Positions 58,898 to 64,000 of a DNA stretch of 64,000 nucleotides are shown here, piece after piece. Under the pieces are notes generated by a model. That model searched no databases, had not been told where the DNA came from, and saw only the letters and a list, made by a program, of their open reading frames with translations. The DNA is from SKLM01 sp964542755 (GTDB taxonomy: Bacteria; Chloroflexota; Anaerolineae; B4-G1): positions 21,483-85,482 of the forward strand of contig CAZIWL010000004.1 in assembly GCA_964542755.1 (NCBI GenBank), read 5' to 3'. Both the position numbers and the translations under genes were made by a program. How positions within the stretch are numbered: position 1 is the first letter of the stretch; the number at the start of each line of letters is the position of its first letter.

Positions 58898-58987
58898 GGC
58901 TTTCCGCCTAATCTCTCTCGCTGATAGGAGAAGTGTACCAATGAGTCCGGCCGGGCACTCAGTCTGACCAGGAAGGTCCTGGGATCG

Positions 58988-59019
58988 CCGCCGCGCGGGG
59001 TACGGAGGCCGCGCGGCGG
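58988..59019 (-). promoter_or_regulatory. Very stable hairpin in the leader of the beta-helix gene
   Basis: CCGCCGCGCGG (58988-58998) and CCGCGCGGCGG (59009-59019) are perfect 11-bp GC arms with a 10-nt loop. It lies between the promoter and the GTG at 58897, so it belongs to the transcript leader. The remainder of 58898-59229 has no gene. Confidence 0.55.
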
Positions 59020-59110
59020 AGTCTCCAGCTCGGATAGGGGTTGACCAACCTGGGCGTCGCCCACGCGGCGAAGATGCAGCCTGCGCGCCATGGCTGGAAC
59101 GACAGCGACG

Positions 59111-59139
59111 ACTATATCATCTGGATGCGGGCTTGTCAA
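59111..59139 (-). promoter_or_regulatory. Promoter of the beta-helix gene at 58897
   Basis: TTGACA (59139-59134), 17 nt, TATAGT (59116-59111) on the minus strand. Start near 59104 gives a leader of about 205 nt that includes the strong hairpin. Confidence 0.65.
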
Positions 59140-59229
59140 CCAGGAGAATCCGCGAGGCGCTCGACATCGTGATCGGGATGGGGCGGCGGTGCCGGATCAC
59201 GCAACCCTGCCGCCCCACCTCGGAGCCGA

Positions 59230-62200
59230 CTAAGAGGGTGTCTGCCGTAAGACCAGGGGTAGGTAAATGCTCGGTGAGGTTGAGTCCACGATGGCATAGG
59301 CAGCGGCCAGGTTGTTGGATCGGTCCGGGTCGTGCTCCGCGGCTGCCACCTCGGCGGTTGTGTAGAGGCCATCAGCATTCGGCTGGAGGAAGAGGTGCAC
59401 GTGTTCGGTGCCGCCGCTGGCAACGGATCCCAGGCCACAGACGACCTGACCTGGATGTTCCGTACACGTTCCTTGGCTTGCGGTGACCGATAGGACGGTG
59501 GTGGTAGAGGGCAGGGTATGCGTGACTGTCGCGGAACTCGCACCATCGGGCCCTGTGTTGGTGACAAGCAAAGTTGCAGTGATCGTATCGCCCGCTGCGG
59601 TCTCCGGCATTTGGTTTGCGATCGCCAGGTCAGCAACCAGCGCTGTGCTGACCTGGAAGGAGGTGATGCCCTCCGCTGTGGGATCGGATTGTGATCTCGC
59701 GGCGAAGGTGACGTGGTCGGTTGTCCCGATGGAGACCGTTGAGGGGATCGTGAAGGTCACGGGTACCGTGGTATCCGCGTTGAGCGTCGTGGTGAAAGGA
59801 CCTTGATCCAGGAGCCAGCCCAGGGTGTCAGCCAATGTCACCGTGACGGTGTCCGTTGGCGCTTCCCAATGGCGAAGGCGAACTTCAGCGGTCGTCGTCA
59901 CACCCCGAGAGGCGGTCACCGGGTTATCGCGAGGTACGGCGACGAGGGTCACGGTGACGGGCCTCCAGTCGGCGACGTCCACGGCACCGAGTGCCTCGTC
60001 CCCGTTGCCGCTGCCACCGCCACTGGGGCCATTGGCTGCGCCCCACCAGTTCTCCCTGGCCTCGACGGTCACCGAGGGATCGAGGTTCCGCAGGCCGGCT
60101 CCCGCGTTTCCGTAGATGTTCGAACTGCGGACTGAGGGGTCGGAGCCGCTCTGGGTCCTGATGCCGTCGCCCTCATTGTCGAAGAGAGAGCAACCTTCGA
60201 GCACTGGACTGCTGTTCTCCAGCAGGACGGCGGTGCCGTCGGGGTCGACAGCGCCGCCGGCCAATCCACGGTACGGGACGTGGCAGGCCTCGAAGCGCTG
60301 GAGGGTGTAGGCGTTGTCCCGGCTGTCGGTCTCTCGTACACCCAGGTTGCAGGCGAAGAAGATGTCGTCCTCGAAGTGGATGCTCGAGGAGTTGTCGATC
60401 CGCATGCAAACACCGTGATCCACCACTGCGTACCTTCTCAGTCGGTTGAGGTGCGATCTGTCGCGGAAGACGATGCCGTAGTCGTCGTTGTCCCGGATCA
60501 CGGCCTGGTAGTCGGCGAGGATGGGAGCGGCTACTCCAACCTCAACCCAGAGCGGTCCCTCGAATCTGTTTACCTGGGATCTTTCCAGGTAGATACCGTG
60601 GCCTTCGTTGCGCTCAATCGTAATTTCCCCGAGCACCTCGTTGTAGTGGGCGTCGCTCAGACGCAGGCCGTCCCGTCCGTTCTCCCGAATGGTATTTTCT
60701 CGAATGGTGTTGTGGATTCCCGCGTCGATACGAATGCCATCCTCATCATTCTCCTCGATGGTATTGGGCTCTCCTCCGCCCACCGGGATGAAGTTGTAGT
60801 GGGATTCCTTGAGAAAGATGCCGGCCATCTTGTTATCCACGATCCGATTGCCGGCGATGTCGTTCTGCTGCGAGTTGTGGCTCATGTAGACGCCGTGCCA
60901 CCCGTTCTCCGCCACGTCCTCGTTTCCGTGGATCTGGTTGAACATGGAGGCCCGGAGGTGGATGCCGTTCTTGTAGTTGGCTCTGATTTCGTTGTCCTGG
61001 ACCAGAGTGAACCGAGACCCGAGCAGGAAGACGCCGTGATTGTTGTCGTCCTTGATCGAGTTGTTGATGATGTTATTGAGCGGGGTTCCCGGGTCGGTGG
61101 CAGACGTGCATTGGTCCACGTGGATTCCGTTTCCGGTGTTGTAGCTGATTGTGTTCACGTCGGCGCCCGGCTCGCCGATCTGCGTGCCTTTCGTATTCTG
61201 GAGATGGATGCCGTGGCCCTGGTTCTCTCGGATGATGTTGTTCAGGATCCCGTTCTCCTGTCCCGCCTCCGGCTGGCAGCTCGACACCCGAATGCCATTC
61301 TCTTGGTTGCTCTTGACGTAATTGCCGCCGATCTCGATGCGAGACGATGTCTCGATGAGTATCCCATCCTTCTCGTTCTGTTCGATCTCATTCATCACGC
61401 CCAAGATCGCACCCACGTCCGTCCCCGCCGAATTGGCGATGACGACGCCGTAGGGGTTATGGTGGATCTCGTTTCCAGCGATGCGATTCTCGTTGCCGGC
61501 GGAGCACTCGGAGAACTCGACGCGAACGCCGGCGTCATCGTTGTCGGGGCCGATGGTGTTCTTCTTCACCGTGACCGGACTGTCGACGGTGAACCCGACG
61601 CAGGTGTTGCACGCCCGGGATAGGCGGATGCCGTTCTCGCGGTGACCGTGAAGGGTATTGTCCGTGATCTCGTTGGGGTCGGCATAGCCCCCGGTGACGC
61701 CCACGGTGATGCCGTTCTTTTGGCGCCCCCCACCGTCGATCGTGTTGCCGGTAACGACGTTCCCGTCGGAGGCGAGAAGGTAGACACCATCCTCGTCATT
61801 CTCTGAGATGTCGTTGCCATTCGACACGACACAACCGCTCGACTCCTCGAGACGGACGCCGTGTTCCGCGTTGCTCTCGATGGTATTGGCCTCAATCCGG
61901 TTCTCCTGGCCCGCCGGCGCTTGACAGTCTTCGAGGGCAACGCCGCTGCCGTCATTAGATTTGACAGTGTTGCCCTGGTCGGCCCCGCCAACCAGCGAGC
62001 CGTAGGACGCTTTGAGGTGGATGCCGTGCCCCGTGTTCCCCTCAACGGTGTTCGCCGTGAGCTCATTCACGTTGTCGGCTGCGCACTGACAAGCATCGAG
62101 TTTGATGCCGTTCCCATTCTCCGAGCCGCAGGAGTTCTCTTGGATGGCGTTACCGCACGACGCATGGATGTGGACGCCCGCCTGATCGTTGCTCTCAACG

Positions 62201-64000
62201 GTGTTGTTGCGAACGGTGTTGTCATCGGAACCGTTGACCATGCTGATACCATAGCTTGTATGCCAGCGGAAGGTGTTGGGCTTCTCGCTGCTCCCGATCA
62301 CCGTGCCCGTCGAGTTGTCGAGGTAGATCCCCACGGCCTGCTTACTCTGGGGACGATTTCCTGAGATCGTGTTGCCCAGGATCTCGTTCGGGTCCGTGCC
62401 CCCTCCCGCGAGGCAGTTGTAGAGGCTGATGCCTTTCTCTTGGTTTTCCTCTATGCGCGGATTCCCCTCGATCCTAACGCCGGTGGCATTGTCCAGGCTT
62501 ATGCCGTCTTGGCTGTTCTCAATGATGATCGGGTTGTCCGCGATCGTGACGTCCTGGGAGTCCTCGACGAAGACGCCGTGGTGCTCGTTCTCGCTCAGGG
62601 AGACGTTGTTCTCGATCTCGATTCCGGCGCACTGCTTGAGATGAATCCCGTGTCTGCTGTTTCGCGTCACGCTATTCTGCTCGATGGTGGTCTCGCTGCC
62701 GGGGGCGTCCTGGCAGCCCTCCAGGTAGAGCCCGTCCTCCTCGTTGGACCGCATCGAATTCACCTTGATCTCGCTCTGGGTGGAGGACTTGAGGAAGACA
62801 CCGGAGCCGGTGTTGCTTGAGACATAGTTGTCCTCAATCCTCGTCTGGTCCCCTCCCTGCACGTAGACGCCGTACCGGTTATCGGTGAGGAAGTTGTCCT
62901 GGATCACGCTGCCCTGGATCGTGCTGCCCTGTACGTAGACTCCAGCGACGTCCGTCCCGGTGGCGCCCTCGATGGTGAGACCCTTGATGGTGACATTGTC
63001 CCGCTGTACGTGAAAGACGTGGTCGCTGGAGCTAGCTGCCTGCACGACGGTCTTGTCCCGTCCCTCCAGCGATTGGATCGTCACCGCTTCTTCCACGTCA
63101 ACGTTCTCCTCGTACGTGCCGGGGCACAGGGAGATCGTAGTCCCCTCACTGGCCCCGTCCACCGCCTCCTGGATGGTGTCGAAGGCCTCCTTCGTCTCCT
63201 CGTGTACCACGCAGCCAACGGCCACTGATCCGCTGGCGGCACCCGAGATGTGGCCCGGCTTGTAGTTCTCCGGCTCCAGGCCGGACGAGAGATTGGTCAC
63301 GCTGACGTCAAACTGCTTCGCTTCCGCCCCGCAGGGGTCGAAGCCGGTGAAGTCAAAGACGTAGTCGAGTCGGAAGGTCTGGGGCGATGTGGTGACGATG
63401 ATGGTGGGGATCTCAAAGGTGACGGTACCGTCGTCGCCGCCGAACGTCCCGGTTCCTATTTGGCTGCTCCCGTGGTAGAGCCTGACCTCTTCGATGTTGG
63501 CCCCATCGTCGCCGTCGCCGGAGGCCTGGAAGGTGAGTGAGGTGAGCTCCCAGGTGTCGGCCTGGCTGGCCTGGAGGGAGAACCAGAAGGCAGTCCGCGT
63601 CCGCTCCTCGAGGGGCGGGGATTCCTCCGCCATGCAGAGGAAGCTGCCAGCCGCTCCTCCCGAGAGGGTGACGAAGGGCGCAAACTGACCGATCACGGTG
63701 CGCGTGCCCGATTCAGGGCAGGTTACGGGGTCTGGGGTGAGCCCGTCCCACTCCCACCCGTTCGCGGCCTGATGCTCGAAGACGATCTCGTCATCGGAGC
63801 CACAGTCGCACGGTTGGAGTCCCAGCGGAGATAGCGTGCAGCCATCTGTCTCTGCCTTGGCGGGCTCGATCCTGGCGTTGATGGCGCAATCGCCCGGAGG
63901 TGGGTCCTGCACCTCTGCCACCTCCGCGCCAAAGGTTATCTTGTCGATGAACGTGAATCTGTGCTGGACGCCGAAGACGCTGGGCGAGTTCATTGCGCTG
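59230..64000 (-). CDS. Giant secreted parallel beta-helix protein, 5' end outside the window
   Basis: At least 1589 residues. The frame is open to the right edge, and the first visible Met (63993) has no signal peptide behind it, so the N terminus is missing. A Cys-containing N-terminal part is followed from about residue 260 by GHISGAASGSVAVGCV, then a very long beta-helix (about 275-1300) with repeats of the NosD/Beta_helix kind, such as IRENTIRENGRDGLRLSDAH and NTVEGNTGHGIHLKASYG. After ENWWGAANGPSGGGSGNGDE come Ig-like and DUF11 domains (VADLAIANQMPETAAGDTI, TNTGPDGASSATV). The chain ends in SIYLPLVLRQTPS. It is a tandem paralog of the gene at 53924-58897. Function probably adhesion or polysaccharide binding, not established. 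Confidence 0.85.
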   Translation of the reverse strand, partial: SAMNSPSVFGVQHRFTFIDKITFGAEVAEVQDPPPGDCAINARIEPAKAETDGCTLSPLGLQPCDCGSDDEIVFEHQAANGWEWDGLTPDPVTCPESGTRTVIGQFAPFVTLSGGAAGSFLCMAEESPPLEERTRTAFWFSLQASQADTWELTSLTFQASGDGDDGANIEEVRLYHGSSQIGTGTFGGDDGTVTFEIPTIIVTTSPQTFRLDYVFDFTGFDPCGAEAKQFDVSVTNLSSGLEPENYKPGHISGAASGSVAVGCVVHEETKEAFDTIQEAVDGASEGTTISLCPGTYEENVDVEEAVTIQSLEGRDKTVVQAASSSDHVFHVQRDNVTIKGLTIEGATGTDVAGVYVQGSTIQGSVIQDNFLTDNRYGVYVQGGDQTRIEDNYVSSNTGSGVFLKSSTQSEIKVNSMRSNEEDGLYLEGCQDAPGSETTIEQNSVTRNSRHGIHLKQCAGIEIENNVSLSENEHHGVFVEDSQDVTIADNPIIIENSQDGISLDNATGVRIEGNPRIEENQEKGISLYNCLAGGGTDPNEILGNTISGNRPQSKQAVGIYLDNSTGTVIGSSEKPNTFRWHTSYGISMVNGSDDNTVRNNTVESNDQAGVHIHASCGNAIQENSCGSENGNGIKLDACQCAADNVNELTANTVEGNTGHGIHLKASYGSLVGGADQGNTVKSNDGSGVALEDCQAPAGQENRIEANTIESNAEHGVRLEESSGCVVSNGNDISENDEDGVYLLASDGNVVTGNTIDGGGRQKNGITVGVTGGYADPNEITDNTLHGHRENGIRLSRACNTCVGFTVDSPVTVKKNTIGPDNDDAGVRVEFSECSAGNENRIAGNEIHHNPYGVVIANSAGTDVGAILGVMNEIEQNEKDGILIETSSRIEIGGNYVKSNQENGIRVSSCQPEAGQENGILNNIIRENQGHGIHLQNTKGTQIGEPGADVNTISYNTGNGIHVDQCTSATDPGTPLNNIINNSIKDDNNHGVFLLGSRFTLVQDNEIRANYKNGIHLRASMFNQIHGNEDVAENGWHGVYMSHNSQQNDIAGNRIVDNKMAGIFLKESHYNFIPVGGGEPNTIEENDEDGIRIDAGIHNTIRENTIRENGRDGLRLSDAHYNEVLGEITIERNEGHGIYLERSQVNRFEGPLWVEVGVAAPILADYQAVIRDNDDYGIVFRDRSHLNRLRRYAVVDHGVCMRIDNSSSIHFEDDIFFACNLGVRETDSRDNAYTLQRFEACHVPYRGLAGGAVDPDGTAVLLENSSPVLEGCSLFDNEGDGIRTQSGSDPSVRSSNIYGNAGAGLRNLDPSVTVEARENWWGAANGPSGGGSGNGDEALGAVDVADWRPVTVTLVAVPRDNPVTASRGVTTTAEVRLRHWEAPTDTVTVTLADTLGWLLDQGPFTTTLNADTTVPVTFTIPSTVSIGTTDHVTFAARSQSDPTAEGITSFQVSTALVADLAIANQMPETAAGDTITATLLVTNTGPDGASSATVTHTLPSTTTVLSVTASQGTCTEHPGQVVCGLGSVASGGTEHVHLFLQPNADGLYTTAEVAAAEHDPDRSNNLAAAYAIVDSTSPSIYLPLVLRQTPS

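Noticed and set aside
60280..61623. 447-codon plus-strand open frame
   Set aside because: It is antisense to beta-helix repeats; its Val/Asp-rich repeats are the mirror of the Asn/Gly repeats of the real protein.
1..64000. tRNA genes, CRISPR arrays, insertion sequences
   Set aside because: No cloverleaf with a T-loop motif, no regularly spaced repeats and no transposase motifs were found by reading.

Overview
The window is a single bacterial chromosome segment of high GC content. It carries bacterial housekeeping genes (DnaE-type DNA polymerase III alpha, RNase J, undecaprenyl-pyrophosphate phosphatase), promoters close to the sigma-70 consensus, and several large secreted repeat proteins ending in an (I)-F/Y-LPLV-x-R tail. 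The tail, the XPB-N-like protein, the DUF1232 protein, the FeS photolyase and the split acyl-CoA mutase together suggest Chloroflexota (Anaerolineae-like or a related class). That placement is inferred from gene content, not computed. No tRNA, rRNA, CRISPR array or insertion sequence was seen.

Left part (1-16 kb). A psuG-ygeY pair is cut by the left edge. RNase J follows behind a promoter and a folded leader, then an orphan larE, a Crp/Fnr regulator, an XPB-N/Helicase_C_3-like protein, a DUF1232 protein, a PhoD-like lipoprotein with a larA-like remnant upstream, a tungsten-type aldehyde ferredoxin oxidoreductase operon with a ketol-acid reductoisomerase/SCP2 fusion, a GH25 lysozyme-like protein and a histone-deacetylase-family amidohydrolase.

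Middle part (16-41 kb). A DUF3243 gene lies behind a near-perfect promoter. A short-chain dehydrogenase follows. Next is a long run that starts with two photolyases (FeS (6-4)-type and class II CPD) and continues through a flavin-type PPOX protein, a PEP-utilizing enzyme, MscS, a secreted glycosidase-like protein, UppP and a GNAT acetyltransferase. Then come an aminotransferase, a cupin / phosphate-binding lipoprotein / histidine kinase / acyl-CoA mutase run, two tandem phosphofructokinases with different donor signatures, and dnaE.

Right part (41-64 kb, all minus strand). This is the striking region. A compact operon (53.8 to 50.0 kb) encodes a geranylgeranyl-reductase-family flavoprotein, a DUF457 membrane protein, a CDP-alcohol phosphatidyltransferase, a UbiA prenyltransferase of the DGGGP-synthase type and a geranylgeranylglyceryl-phosphate (GGGP) synthase. 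These are core activities of archaeal ether-lipid synthesis inside a bacterial genome. The operon starts at an apparently leaderless promoter and ends at a strong hairpin. Behind it follow a radical SAM enzyme, a lipoprotein, a complete ABC-2 exporter and an SBBP-repeat lipoprotein. Upstream lie two giant paralogous beta-helix surface proteins, one cut by the right edge. The genes suggest a lineage that makes isoprenoid glycerol-ether lipids, perhaps modified by the radical SAM enzyme. G1P dehydrogenase, CDP-archaeol synthase and polyprenyl synthase are not in the window and would have to lie elsewhere.
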